From positions 868,001-932,000 of the forward strand of contig CAVYEI010000003.1 of assembly GCA_963767475.1 (NCBI GenBank): DNA of 64,000 bases. Direction: 5' to 3'. A program made the translations under genes and the position numbers. Shown piece after piece: positions 41,473-50,502 of the stretch; within the stretch, counting starts at the first letter, position 1, and every line of letters begins with the position of its first letter. This stretch comes from WHSW01 sp963767475. GTDB lineage: Bacteria > Actinomycetota > Thermoleophilia > Solirubrobacterales > 70-9. The notes beneath the pieces are model-generated. The model had not been told where the DNA came from. It made no database searches and saw nothing but the letters and a program-made list of their open reading frames with translations.

Positions 41473-42444
41473 TCAGGCCCGCGCGGCGAGCTCGGTGCGG
41501 ATCTTCTTCGGCAGCATGAAGCGGACGTCCTCGTCGACCGCCTTCAGCTCTGAGACGTCATCGGCGCCGCGCTCGCGGAAGTACTCGACCAGCTCGGCTA
41601 CCAGCTCCTCGGGAGCACTTGCCCCGGAGGTGATTCCGACCGTCTCGATCCCGGCCAGCCAGGCCTCGTCGACCTGCGAGGCGTTGTCGATCAGGTGTGA
41701 GGCGGCGCCGTGCTCGCGGGCGACCTCGACCAGGCGGTTCGAGTTGGATGAGTTGGTGGAGCCGATCACCAGCACCAGCTCGCACTCGCGGGCGAGCTGC
41801 TTGACCGCGATCTGCCGGTTGGTGGTCGCATAACAAATGTCGTCTGACTTCGGCGAGGTGACGTTGGGGAAGCGCTCGCGCAGGCGGGCGATGATCTCGT
41901 CGGTCTCGTCGACCGAGAGCGTCGTCTGGGTGATGAAGGCGACGTGGTCGGGATCCGGGAGCTCGAGCGCGTCGACGTCGGCGACCGTCTCCACCAAGAT
42001 GATGTTGTCGGGCGCTTCGCCGGTCGTGCCCTCGACCTCCTCGTGGCCCTGGTGGCCGATGAGGATGATCGTGTAGCCCTGCTCGGCGAACTTGCGCGCC
42101 TCGACGTGGACCTTGGTCACCAGCGGGCAGGTGGCGTCGATCGTCCGCAGGCTGCGGGCGGCGGCGTTGTCGTGCACGGCCGGGGCGACGCCGTGGGCGG
42201 AGAAAACGACGAGCTCGCCCTCGGGGACCTCGGTCTCCTCCTCGACGAAGATCGCGCCGCGCTCGGCGAGCTGTTCGACCACGTGCTTGTTGTGGACGAT
42301 CTCCTTGCGCACGTAGACGGGCGGCCCGTACATGTCGAGCGCCTTCTCGACCGTCTGCACGGCCCGGTCGACGCCGGCGCAGTATCCACGCGGCGCGGCG
42401 AGCAGGATCCGCTTCGGAGCACGGGTTTCGAGGGCCTCGGCCAT
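41473..42444 (-). CDS. ispH: 4-hydroxy-3-methylbut-2-enyl diphosphate reductase IspH
   Basis: 323 aa. Last enzyme of the MEP isoprenoid pathway, making IPP and DMAPP. The three Fe-S cysteines are Cys22 (PRGYCAGVDRA), Cys106 (IDATCPLVTK) and Cys204 (DDICYATTNRQ). Substrate-binding His residues are in VHNKHV, FSAHGVAP and GHQGHEEVEGT, and TNSSNSNRL is present. It is a [4Fe-4S] client of the SUF system in this window. It is probably transcribed alone from a TACCCT hexamer. Confidence 0.95.
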   Translation of the reverse strand: MAEALETRAPKRILLAAPRGYCAGVDRAVQTVEKALDMYGPPVYVRKEIVHNKHVVEQLAERGAIFVEEETEVPEGELVVFSAHGVAPAVHDNAAARSLRTIDATCPLVTKVHVEARKFAEQGYTIILIGHQGHEEVEGTTGEAPDNIILVETVADVDALELPDPDHVAFITQTTLSVDETDEIIARLRERFPNVTSPKSDDICYATTNRQIAVKQLARECELVLVIGSTNSSNSNRLVEVAREHGAASHLIDNASQVDEAWLAGIETVGITSGASAPEELVAELVEYFRERGADDVSELKAVDEDVRFMLPKKIRTELAARA

Positions 42445-42452
42445 GAGCCAAG

Positions 42453-42458
42453 AGGGTA
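42453..42458 (-). promoter_or_regulatory. Putative -10 element (TACCCT, minus strand) for ispH
   Basis: TACCCT ends 8 nt before the ispH ATG and overlaps the 3' region of the upstream monooxygenase-like gene. Confidence 0.35.
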
Positions 42459-42467
42459 CTCAGCCGC

Positions 42468-42745
42468 TCAGGCTTCGAGCTCGTCGACCGGCTCGAGGAG
42501 GTCGGCTCGGGCGGGTGCTGGAGCCCTGCGCTGCGCATGATCTCGACGACCTCGGGGTCGCGCATGAACGACTCCCAGCCCTCCCGGTCCCAATCGAACA
42601 GGGTCACCATCTCCTGCGGATCGTCGGCCGAGCGGAACACCCGGGCGCCACGCGAGCCGTGCTCACGGCGCTTCGCCAGCCCGCGGGTGGAGAACGTCGC
42701 CCAGAAGCGCTCGAAGTCCTCGATCCTGACCCGGGAAACGATCAT
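42468..42745 (-). CDS. Small ABM/cyclase-like protein, apparent frameshift near its 3' end
   Basis: About 92 aa if repaired. SRVRIEDFERFWATF, SRGARVFRSADDPQEMVTLFDWDREGW and SFMRDPEVVEIMRSAG look like the dimeric alpha-beta barrel (antibiotic biosynthesis monooxygenase-like) family. After GLQ the frame becomes Ser/Arg-rich and runs some 300 codons into ispH in the wrong frame. One missing base near 42,515 restores PARADLLEPVDELEA and a TGA at 42468, the natural length. The function is unknown. Confidence 0.6.
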
Positions 42746-42767
42746 CGCCGCAGAGCCTACGGCGGCC

Positions 42768-43676
42768 CTACCGGATCCGCGGGATCGCCCGCAGGGCCGT
42801 CTCCCCCACCGCCTCGAGGCTCGCCGGGCAGACCTTGTCGATCGTGTCGGCGGGGGTGTGCCAGTACTCGCCCGGAGGCGCCCCGGGCCCGTAGTTGAAG
42901 TCGATGAAGTCGACCGCCGGGATGCCGGCCTCGATGAATGGCACGTGGTCGTCGCCGACCGGGAAGGTGTTGAACTCGAACGGCGCCGGGTCGCCGTAGA
43001 GCTCCGCGGCGGCGACCGCAAACAGCGCATAGAGGTCCTTGTCGGAGTTCTGCTCGTAGGGCAGCTGCAGGTCGCAGTCGCCGACCAGGTCGAACAGCAC
43101 CATCGCCCGGATGCCGGTCAGCGGCGGAGATCCCTGCTCGCCACCGCTGCTCGCGTAGTCGACGAACTGGCGCGCGCCGCGAGTGCCGTCGCGGTCGAAG
43201 TCGCGGTCGCCGCGCGCCTCCTCGGCGTCGAAGGCGACCAGCTGCACCGACGGGCCCGCGAGCCGCGGCGGCAGCGAGCGGGCGAGCTCGAGCAGCACCG
43301 CCACCCCGGAGGCGCCGTCGTTGGCGCCGACGAAGTTGGGGATCCCGTCCTTGGTGTCGTAGTGCGCGCCGACGACGACGGTCCCGGGCAGGTTCCCCGG
43401 AATCGTCCCGATCACGTTCTCCCACGGCGTCTGGATCCCGACCGCGGAGAGGCCCGCATCGCGCATCCGCGAGGCGATCAGCTCGGCCGTGCGATGGGCA
43501 GCCGCGGAGCCGGCCGGGCGCGGGCCGATCTCGACCTGGGCCTCGAGGTCGGCGAAGGCCCGCTCGGCGTCGAAGCCGGTCTCGGAGGCGGTCGTCGTGG
43601 TCTCGCCGTCGTCGCCGCATCCGGCGATCAGCGCCGTGGCCAGGACGACGGTCGTAAATGCGGCGAACCTGCGCAT
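42768..43676 (-). CDS. M28-family zinc peptidase lipoprotein
   Basis: 302 aa. A signal with lipobox LIAGC (Cys20) and a Thr-rich linker precede an M28 domain: VVVGAHYDTKDG, FVGANDGASGVAVLLELAR, FDAEEARGD, FPVGDDHVPFIEAGIPAVDFIDF and EYWHTPADTID supply the expected di-zinc ligands and catalytic Glu. The order resembles glutaminyl cyclase-like or aminopeptidase members; which one is not decidable. It is divergent from the WS/DGAT gene with only 20 nt between start codons. Confidence 0.88.
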   Translation of the reverse strand: MRRFAAFTTVVLATALIAGCGDDGETTTTASETGFDAERAFADLEAQVEIGPRPAGSAAAHRTAELIASRMRDAGLSAVGIQTPWENVIGTIPGNLPGTVVVGAHYDTKDGIPNFVGANDGASGVAVLLELARSLPPRLAGPSVQLVAFDAEEARGDRDFDRDGTRGARQFVDYASSGGEQGSPPLTGIRAMVLFDLVGDCDLQLPYEQNSDKDLYALFAVAAAELYGDPAPFEFNTFPVGDDHVPFIEAGIPAVDFIDFNYGPGAPPGEYWHTPADTIDKVCPASLEAVGETALRAIPRIR

Positions 43677-43683
43677 TGGCCGG

Positions 43684-43690
43684 TAAGTTA
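43684..43690. promoter_or_regulatory. Overlapping divergent -10 elements
   Basis: TAAGTTA reads TAAGTT on plus (7 nt before the WS/DGAT ATG) and TAACTT on minus (8 nt before the M28 ATG). One 7-bp segment therefore could serve as the -10 of both leaderless transcripts. The polymerases could not occupy it together. Confidence 0.45.
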
Positions 43691-43696
43691 GGCCCA

Positions 43697-45136
43697 ATGG
43701 CACAGGGACACATGGACCGGCTCTCGGCGCTGGACGTCTCCTTTCTCGCCAACGAGAGCTCGGCGAGCCACATGCACGTGGGCGGCATCTGCATCTTCGA
43801 GGGCCCGCCGCCGAGCTACATCGACCTGCTCGCCCACGTGCGCTCGCGCCTTCACCTGGTGCCGCGTTTTCGCCAGAAGCTCGCCTATCCGCCGGCGCCG
43901 ACCGGCCGTCCGTTCTGGGTCGACGACCCGGCCTTCAACCTCGAGTACCACATTCGCCACTCGGCCCTGCCCTCCCCCGGCTCGGAGGAGCAGCTGCGCA
44001 ACATGGCCGCGCGGGTGTTCTCCCAGCAGCTCGACCGCACGAAGCCGCTGTGGGAGCTGTGGATGGTCCAGGGGCTGACCCGCAAGCGCTTCGCCTTCGT
44101 CACCAAGACCCACCACGCGCTCGTCGACGGCGTCTCCGGGGTCGACATCGCGACCGTGCTCTTCGACGTCAAGCCGGTCCCCGAGCCGACCGAGCCCGAC
44201 CACGACTGGGTCCCGGGCCCGACCCCGTCGGCGGCCCAGCTGCTGGCCAAGGACGCCGAGGGGGTGGCCCGCGCCCCGATCGGCTTCCTGCGCCGGGTCG
44301 AGCACGCGGTCGAGCACCCCCGCGAGACCCTGCAGAAGGCCTCCGAGGCCGCCGAGGCGCTGGGCGAGGTGGGCTGGAACTTCGCCAACCCGGCGCCCAG
44401 CGTGCCGCTCAACGTGCCGGTCGGCTCGCACCGCAGGTTCGAGTGGGTGCGCTCCGACCTCGCTCAGTTCAAGCGCATCAAGGGCGCGCTCGGCGGGACC
44501 GTCAACGACGTCGTCCTCGCCGTCGTCACCGGCGCTTTGCGGCGCTGGTTGCACGCGCGCGGCGTGCGCACCGAGGGCATGGAGCTGCGGGCCCAGGTCC
44601 CGGTCTCGATCCGGGGCGCCGACGAGCGCGGTCAGCTCGGCAACAAGCTCGTCGCCCTGCGCGGCCCGATCCCCGTCTACGTCGAGGACCCGGTGAAGCG
44701 GCTCGAGATCTGCCGCAAGGAAATGGAGGGGGTGAAGGAGTCGAAGCAGGCGCTCGGTGCCGAGGTGATCTCGCGCTTCAACGACTTCGCCCCGCCGACC
44801 CTGCTCGCGCAGGCCGCCCGCGTGAACTTCTCCACCCGCCTGTTCAACCTCGTGGTCACCAACGTGCCCGGGCCGCAGATCCCGCTCTACGTGCTCGGCC
44901 GCGAGCTCGAAGACATCTTCCCGGTCGGCTTCCTGCCGCCCGAGCAGGCGCTGTTCGTGGCGATCATGAGCTACAACGGCGGCGTCAACTTCGGCCTGCT
45001 CGCCGACTTCGACGCGATCGACGATGTGGCCGAGATTGCGCAGGGGATCGAGGACTCGATCGCGGAGCTGATCGAGGCCGCCGAGGCGGCGGAGCGCGAT
45101 TCGCGCGATGCCGAACCGCAAGCGGCGCAGATTTAA
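43697..45136 (+). CDS. Wax ester synthase/diacylglycerol acyltransferase (WS/DGAT)
   Basis: 479 aa bifunctional acyltransferase family that makes triacylglycerol or wax esters at the membrane. The catalytic motif HHALVDG is at 139-145. PLWELWMVQGL, LGGTVNDVVLAVVTGALRRWL (the structural motif PLW and ND) and VTNVPGPQIPLYVLG are the standard blocks. Storage lipid synthesis is common in soil actinobacteria. The C-terminus is Ala/Glu-rich. It lies 20 nt upstream of a small secreted-protein gene. Confidence 0.92.
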   Translation: MAQGHMDRLSALDVSFLANESSASHMHVGGICIFEGPPPSYIDLLAHVRSRLHLVPRFRQKLAYPPAPTGRPFWVDDPAFNLEYHIRHSALPSPGSEEQLRNMAARVFSQQLDRTKPLWELWMVQGLTRKRFAFVTKTHHALVDGVSGVDIATVLFDVKPVPEPTEPDHDWVPGPTPSAAQLLAKDAEGVARAPIGFLRRVEHAVEHPRETLQKASEAAEALGEVGWNFANPAPSVPLNVPVGSHRRFEWVRSDLAQFKRIKGALGGTVNDVVLAVVTGALRRWLHARGVRTEGMELRAQVPVSIRGADERGQLGNKLVALRGPIPVYVEDPVKRLEICRKEMEGVKESKQALGAEVISRFNDFAPPTLLAQAARVNFSTRLFNLVVTNVPGPQIPLYVLGRELEDIFPVGFLPPEQALFVAIMSYNGGVNFGLLADFDAIDDVAEIAQGIEDSIAELIEAAEAAERDSRDAEPQAAQI

Positions 45137-45156
45137 CGACGATCGAAGGAGAACTG

Positions 45157-45615
45157 ATGGGACTCGGATCGAAGCGGACGCGTGCTGTGATCGCGACGGC
45201 GGTCGCCTTCGGCCTCGGCACCGCCGCGGTGGCCAATGCCGCACCCGGTGATGTCGTCTTCAGCGGCTCGACCGGCGAAGGCGTGAAGGTCAAGCTCACG
45301 GTGGCGACGGCCGGCAACGCGACCAAGTTCAAGCTCGCGAAGACCAAGGTCGAATGCACCCAGGGCGGCACGCTCGACAACAAGGCGATCACCTTCACCG
45401 ACTTCGACCGCTCCGACCCGGGGTCGTTCTCGGACGCGCGCAAGGACTCCAGCGACGGCGGCGGCTTTCATTTCGAGTCGAAGTCGAAGCTCAACGGCGA
45501 GATCGCCGACGACGGCTTGAGCTGGAGCGGCGTCCTCAAGCTGACCACCAAGGTGTTCGAGGATGACAAGAAGATCGACACCTGCAAGCTGAGCACGGAC
45601 TGGGACGCGGCCTAG
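45157..45615 (+). CDS. Small secreted protein, unknown function
   Basis: 152 aa. A signal peptide (about 1-28, ending VANAA) precedes a beta-rich domain of alternating polar residues with two Cys (KVECTQGG and IDTCKLS) placed to pair. CGAAGGAGAACTG upstream of the ATG is a strong ribosome binding site. No named family is recognised. Confidence 0.7.
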   Translation: MGLGSKRTRAVIATAVAFGLGTAAVANAAPGDVVFSGSTGEGVKVKLTVATAGNATKFKLAKTKVECTQGGTLDNKAITFTDFDRSDPGSFSDARKDSSDGGGFHFESKSKLNGEIADDGLSWSGVLKLTTKVFEDDKKIDTCKLSTDWDAA

Positions 45616-45632
45616 CGCCGATCGCGGGTTCA

Positions 45633-45638
45633 TAGACT
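45633..45638 (+). promoter_or_regulatory. Putative -10 element (TAGACT)
   Basis: TAGACT ends 7 nt before the GTG of the EamA transporter gene. Confidence 0.4.
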
Positions 45639-45645
45639 CGGGCGG

Positions 45646-46584
45646 GTGAGCGCCCGCGCCTGGTTTGCCTTCGGCTCCGTTTCGGTTCTCTGGGGCATTC
45701 CGTACTTCTTCATCAAGGTCGCCGTCGACGACGGCGTTCCGCCCGCGTTCCTGGCCTGGGTGCGGGTGGCGATGGCGGCCGCGATCCTGCTCGCGGTCTG
45801 CTGGCGAATGGGCCTGCTCTCGTCGCTGCGCGGCCGCGGCCGCGTGCTGGTCGTCTATGCGCTGGTCGAGATCGTCGTCCCCTTCCCGCTGATCGCCGCC
45901 GGCGAGCAGCACGTGGACTCGTCGCTGGCGGCGATCCTGATCGCCTCGGTGCCGCTGATCGTCGCCGTGCTGGCGCTGCGCTTCGATCGCGCGGAGCGCG
46001 CCACCGGCAGCCGGCTGGTCGGCCTCTTCGTCGGCTTCGCCGGGGTCATCGCCCTGGTCGGCCTCGACGTTGCCGGCGACGGCGACGAGCTACTCGGCGC
46101 CGGCGCGATCCTGCTGGCGGCGGTCGGCTACGCGATCGGCCCGATGCTGTTGAAGAAGCGCCTCGCCGACATCGATCCGCGCGCGATCATGGCCGGCGCG
46201 CTGACGATCGCCGCGCTTGCCCTCACCCCGGCGGCGATCGTCGCCCCGCCCAGCGGCGCCGTCTCCGGCGACGCGATCGCCTCGATGGTCGTGCTGGCGA
46301 TCTTCTGCACGGCGGCAGCCTTCGTGCTCTTCGCCTCCCTGATCACCGAGGTCGGGCCGTCGCGGGCCTCGGTGATCACCTACGTCGCCCCCGCGGTCGC
46401 CGTCGCGCTCGGGGTCGTCGCGCTCGATGAGCGCCCCGGAGCCGGCGCGATCGCCGGCCTGCTCTTGATCCTCGCCGGGTCGTGGCTATCGACCGGCGGC
46501 AGGATGCCGCCGGGGCTGCACGCGCTGGCGACTCGGCGCCAGCGGCGGCGGGCCGCCGACTACGCGAGCACCGCGGTGCGGTAG
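45646..46584 (+). CDS. EamA/DMT-family transporter
   Basis: 312 aa with ten transmembrane helices in two EamA repeats (SVLWGIPYFFIKVAVDDGVP opens the first; GYAIGPMLLKKR the second). It is probably an exporter of metabolites or amino acids; the substrate is unknown. Start GTG. The last 25 nt overlap the convergent ABC permease gene. Confidence 0.85.
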   Translation: MSARAWFAFGSVSVLWGIPYFFIKVAVDDGVPPAFLAWVRVAMAAAILLAVCWRMGLLSSLRGRGRVLVVYALVEIVVPFPLIAAGEQHVDSSLAAILIASVPLIVAVLALRFDRAERATGSRLVGLFVGFAGVIALVGLDVAGDGDELLGAGAILLAAVGYAIGPMLLKKRLADIDPRAIMAGALTIAALALTPAAIVAPPSGAVSGDAIASMVVLAIFCTAAAFVLFASLITEVGPSRASVITYVAPAVAVALGVVALDERPGAGAIAGLLLILAGSWLSTGGRMPPGLHALATRRQRRRAADYASTAVR

Positions 46585-47336
46585 CGGCGCACCGACAGGG
46601 TGCCGAAGACGCCGATCAGCACCAGGCACCAGACGACCGATGCCCAGATGTCGCTGTGGGCGGGTCCGCCGACGAACAACGACCGGACGGCGTCGACCAT
46701 GATCGAGAACGGGTTGATGTCGGCGGCGAAGGTCTGCAGCCAGTCGGGCATCGTCTCCGGCGGGACGAAGGCCGAGGAGGCGAAGGTGAGCGGGAAGATG
46801 GCGATGAAGCCGAACGCGTTCGCCGCCTCCGGGGTGGAGGCGTAGAGGCCAACGCAGGCGAACACCCAGGAGAAGGCGTAACCGATCAGCAGGCAGAGCG
46901 CGATCCCGCCGATCACCTGGCCCGCCGAGGTGGTGAACGAGAAGCCGACGAGATAGCCGACGATGACCATCACCACGAGAGCGAGAGCGTTCATGGCGAC
47001 GTCGGAGAGGGTGCGGCCGGTGAGCACCGCCATCCGCGACATCGGCAGCGAGCGGAAGCGATCGACGAGGCCCTTCTTCAGGTCCTCGACCAGGCCGAGG
47101 GCGGTGGCGAAGCCGCCGAACGACATCTGCTGGACGATGATCCCCGGGATCAGGAAATCGGCGTAGTCGTCGTATCCCGGCGTCGCGATCGCGCCGCCGA
47201 AGACGACCACGAACAGCAGCGTGAACATCACCGGCTGCAGGGTGTAGGCCGTCAGCAGGTCGGGGTTGCGCGGGATCCGCCGCAGCGCCCGCATCGCCAG
47301 CACCAGCGTGTCGGAGATCGCAAAACGCGCGCTCAT
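46560..47336 (-). CDS. ABC-2 type permease (DrrB-like)
   Basis: 258 aa with six transmembrane helices of the ABC-2 family. MFTLLFVVVFGGAIATPGYDDYADFLIPGI and SFGGFATALGLVEDLKKGLVDRFRSLPMSR are the DrrB signature regions, the latter the coupling segment. With the adjacent DrrA-type ATPase it forms an exporter of drugs or lipids. The start overlaps the ATPase stop (ATGA). Confidence 0.9.
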   Translation of the reverse strand: MSARFAISDTLVLAMRALRRIPRNPDLLTAYTLQPVMFTLLFVVVFGGAIATPGYDDYADFLIPGIIVQQMSFGGFATALGLVEDLKKGLVDRFRSLPMSRMAVLTGRTLSDVAMNALALVVMVIVGYLVGFSFTTSAGQVIGGIALCLLIGYAFSWVFACVGLYASTPEAANAFGFIAIFPLTFASSAFVPPETMPDWLQTFAADINPFSIMVDAVRSLFVGGPAHSDIWASVVWCLVLIGVFGTLSVRRYRTAVLA

Positions 47337-48337
47337 GCCACCGGCTCCACCTCGTGCTCGCCTGTCGGCTGCTCCTCGCTTTCCTCGGGCTCCGGCGGAC
47401 GGCCCGTGAGCGTCATGAAAACGTCGTCCAGCGTCGGCCGGCGGATGACGATGTCGTCGATCTCGATCCCCTCGGCGTCGAGCCGGCGTACAGCGTCGGT
47501 GATCGCGCCGCGGTGCTCGCGAACCGGGACGCGGACCATGCCGTCGTCGGCCGACGGGGGCTCGCAGGCGAGCTCGGCGAGCGCCGCGATCGCCGCAGCG
47601 GCCTGCTCGGGACGCTCCAGCGTGACCTCGATCCGCTCGCCGCCGACGCGCTCCTTGAGCTCGTCGGAGCTGCCCTCGGCGATCAGGTTGCCGTGGTCGA
47701 TGACGGCGATCCGGTCGGCGAGGCGATCGGCCTCGTCGAGGTACTGGGTGGTCAGGAGCACGGTCGTACCCTCAGCGACCCGCGCCTCGATCACCTCCCA
47801 GAGCCCGATCCGGCTGCGGGGATCGAGCCCCGTGGTCGGCTCGTCCAAGAACAGCACCGGCGGCCGGGCAACCAGCGCGGACGCCAGATCGAGCCGGCGC
47901 CGCATGCCGCCGGAATAGGTCTTCACCAGCCGGTCGCCGGCCTCATCGAGCTCGAAGCGCTCGAGCAGCTCAGTCGCCCGCTGGCCCGACTGCTCGCGGC
48001 CGAGATGGTAGAGGCGACCGAACATCTCCAGGTTCTCGTATCCGGTCAGGTTCTCGTCGACGGCCGCGTACTGGCCGGCGAGGCCGATCTTCGCCCGCAG
48101 GGCGGTGGCGTCGCGGACGACGTCGAGGCCGACGACGGAGGCGCGGCCGCCCGACGGCGGCAGCAGCGTGGTCAGGATCCGGATCGCGGTCGTCTTGCCG
48201 GCGCCGTTCGGCCCCAGCAGCCCGAGCACGGTCCCGGCCTCGACCTGGAGGTCGATTCCGCAGAGGGCCTGGACGTCCTTGAACGACTTGCGCAGGCCCT
48301 CGACCTCGATCGCCACGTCGGTGTTCGATTCACTCAT
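47333..48337 (-). CDS. ABC exporter ATPase (DrrA-like)
   Basis: 334 aa. Walker A GPNGAGKTT (about 37-45), signature YSGGMRRRLDLA, Walker B VLFLDEPTTGLD, and the DrrA C-terminal domain (from about 225) with LRRLDAEGIEIDDIVIRRPTLDDVFMTLTG. It drives the permease encoded next. The intergenic region before it holds AACCCA...TGGGTT arms (48,345-48,372) that could be an operator; no regulator gene is adjacent. Confidence 0.92.
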   Translation of the reverse strand: MSESNTDVAIEVEGLRKSFKDVQALCGIDLQVEAGTVLGLLGPNGAGKTTAIRILTTLLPPSGGRASVVGLDVVRDATALRAKIGLAGQYAAVDENLTGYENLEMFGRLYHLGREQSGQRATELLERFELDEAGDRLVKTYSGGMRRRLDLASALVARPPVLFLDEPTTGLDPRSRIGLWEVIEARVAEGTTVLLTTQYLDEADRLADRIAVIDHGNLIAEGSSDELKERVGGERIEVTLERPEQAAAAIAALAELACEPPSADDGMVRVPVREHRGAITDAVRRLDAEGIEIDDIVIRRPTLDDVFMTLTGRPPEPEESEEQPTGEHEVEPVA

Positions 48338-48410
48338 TCCCGCCAACCCACTCTCAACCTATCGAATGGGTTAGCCGGCCAGCCAGTTGGGGTATCGTCA
48401 GCGGTGGGTT

Positions 48411-50462
48411 ATGGGAAGGGTTCAGCGTCGCAAGGCGTTGCTGTACGTGGTGATCGCGACCTGCGCCATCGGGGCCGCGGCGCCCACCGGCGCAATCGGC
48501 CACGACGACGAACAGCTGGCGATCGGCCCGCTGCTGCCGCCGCTGCCGGTCTCCGCGGACCCGGCGCTGTCGGGCCGCTTCGGCGCCCCGTTCTCCGAGC
48601 CGCAGATCAACGGCCAGGACGCGAACACGAAGTGCATCACCGACGCCGACGGCGCGATCCATTGCAAACCGGCGGCGGGCTCGCTGGCGATCATGCCCGA
48701 CGGCCGGATCCTCTACTGGAACGCGCTCGAGGGCACCGAGCGGGTGAAGCTCTCGATCGTCGCCGAAGCCGGCAGCACCGGGATCCTCAACGACCAAAGC
48801 CGCGTGCTGACGCTGCGCGGCAAGGGGCGCGAGCCGGTGTTCGAGCAACCGAGCCCGGTCGACGGCGGCGCCAATCCGGGCGGCCACGAGAACCACGAGA
48901 TCTTCCCCGGCGGCAACGGCGAGACCAACAACGACGGAGCCCTGTTCTGCTCCGACCTCGTCTTCCTCCCCGACGGGCGGGTGCTGGCCACCGGCGGCAC
49001 CTCCTACTACCTCGACCCCGAGATCGCCGATTCGGGACTGGGCGTCTCCGAGCTCGAGGGGCTCGAGAACACGCGGATCTTCGACCCGAAGACGAACACC
49101 TGGACCCAGAGCGGCTCGATGAAGATCGGCCGCTGGTATCCGACTCTGGTGACGCTCGCCGACGGCGACCTGTTCGTCGCCAGCGGCGTGCAGAAGCTGC
49201 TCAAGCCGGTCTACCCGGATCGCCCGTTCGGCTCCGGAACCAACGTCACCGAGACCGAGACCTTCGACACCGCCGGCGGCACCTGGAGCGACAACGGCGG
49301 CGCGGCGAAGCGCTCGCTGCCGCTCTATCCCAGGCTTCACCTACTCCCCGACGGCAACGTCTATTACGACGCCGCCGGGCAATCGTTCAACCCCTTCGGC
49401 CAGTCCTACGACATGGCGCTGTGGAACATCGCCGCCGCCTATGACCCGACGACGAAGAGCTGGAAGAGCCTCGGAATTCCGGGTCTCGATGGGCTCGACC
49501 CGCTGGCTGGGGGCCTGGCGACGCTCCAGCAGCAGATCACCGACCTGCAGGGGCTCGGCGTCCCGGGCCTCGGCCCCGGCGCCACGATCCCTGGCTACCG
49601 GGGCTCGACCTTCTCGATCATGCTGCCGCTCGAACCGGGCGCCGACGGCGCCTACACCGAGGCCAGCTTCCTCACCGCCGGCGGCGTGCTCGGCGTGCCG
49701 GTCGCCAGCCCCGGGAGCTACGTCGCCACCTCCGACAGCCGGATCACCACCGTCGACACCGCCAACGGCGACAACCTGACGACCGAGCCCACCGGCGACC
49801 TGGCCCGGCCGCGCTGGTATCCGACCGGGGTCCTGCTGCCGACCGGCGAGGTCGTCGCCTTCAACGGCTCCGACCGCGACGAGGTCGTCGGCCCGGGCCT
49901 CGAGTACCCGATCCGCCAGGCCGAGCTGTTCGATCCCGAGACGCGGACCTGGCGTCCCCTGGCTCAAAGCCACCAACCGCGGACCTACCACAACACCGCC
50001 GCCCTGCTGCCCAACGGCCGCGTGCTCGTCGGCGGCCACGCGCCGATCAGCACGCTCTACCTCAGCAACATCACCGTGCCCGGCGGTTTCGGCCCCAACG
50101 ACGGCCGCGATCCGAGCTTCGAGGTGTTCGAGCCGCCGTATCTGTTCCGCGGGCCACGCCCGAGGATCACGGACGCACCGAAGCGGATCCGCCACGGGCG
50201 TAGGTTCGAGATCGAGGCGAGCGTCGACGCGGATCAGGTCGAAAGCGTCTTGCTGATGCGAAACACCGCACTCACGCACGTGATCGACGGCGACCAGCGC
50301 GCGGTCGAGCTCCCGGTGGTGGCCCACGAGGGGCGGACGCTGACGCTCGCCGCACCGCCGAACCCGATGGTCGCCCCCGACGGGCCCTACCTGCTGTTCC
50401 TCAACCGCGCCGACGCCGACGGCCCCGTGCCCTCGCGCGGAAAGCAGCTGTTCCTGCGCTGA
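48411..50462 (+). CDS. Secreted galactose/glyoxal oxidase-like copper-radical oxidase (AA5-like)
   Basis: 683 aa. A signal peptide (about 1-29) precedes a kelch beta-propeller and a C-terminal DUF1929-type domain. The copper-radical site appears whole: Cys180 (ALFCSDLVFLPDG) to cross-link Tyr243 (GRWYPT), Tyr526-His527 (RTYHNTAALLPNGR) and His623 (NTALTHVIDGDQR). It should oxidise alcohols or aldehydes with O2, giving H2O2. An insertion (about 350-450) with LQQQITDLQGLG is unusual. Copper supply may come from the copper operon elsewhere in the window. Confidence 0.85.
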   Translation: MGRVQRRKALLYVVIATCAIGAAAPTGAIGHDDEQLAIGPLLPPLPVSADPALSGRFGAPFSEPQINGQDANTKCITDADGAIHCKPAAGSLAIMPDGRILYWNALEGTERVKLSIVAEAGSTGILNDQSRVLTLRGKGREPVFEQPSPVDGGANPGGHENHEIFPGGNGETNNDGALFCSDLVFLPDGRVLATGGTSYYLDPEIADSGLGVSELEGLENTRIFDPKTNTWTQSGSMKIGRWYPTLVTLADGDLFVASGVQKLLKPVYPDRPFGSGTNVTETETFDTAGGTWSDNGGAAKRSLPLYPRLHLLPDGNVYYDAAGQSFNPFGQSYDMALWNIAAAYDPTTKSWKSLGIPGLDGLDPLAGGLATLQQQITDLQGLGVPGLGPGATIPGYRGSTFSIMLPLEPGADGAYTEASFLTAGGVLGVPVASPGSYVATSDSRITTVDTANGDNLTTEPTGDLARPRWYPTGVLLPTGEVVAFNGSDRDEVVGPGLEYPIRQAELFDPETRTWRPLAQSHQPRTYHNTAALLPNGRVLVGGHAPISTLYLSNITVPGGFGPNDGRDPSFEVFEPPYLFRGPRPRITDAPKRIRHGRRFEIEASVDADQVESVLLMRNTALTHVIDGDQRAVELPVVAHEGRTLTLAAPPNPMVAPDGPYLLFLNRADADGPVPSRGKQLFLR

Positions 50463-50489
50463 AAGAGCGGCCGCCACCCTCCGCGCGGG

Positions 50490-50495
50490 CATAAT
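50490..50495 (+). promoter_or_regulatory. Putative -10 element (CATAAT) deciding a GTG start
   Basis: CATAAT ends 7 nt before the GTG at 50503. This supports GTG, not the ATG at 50494 that lies inside the element, as the start of the following gene. Confidence 0.4.
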
Positions 50496-50502
50496 GGCTT
50501 GC

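Noticed and set aside
41558..42745. A 395-aa minus-strand protein from the ABM-like start
   Set aside because: Its last 300 codons are an alternative frame of ispH with Arg-rich composition; a 1-nt shift gives the usual short protein.
48345..48410. A firm operator from the AACCCA/TGGGTT arms between drrA-like and oxidase genes
   Set aside because: Six-base arms with a 16-nt gap are weak, and no regulator gene lies next to them; I mention it only in the ATPase entry.
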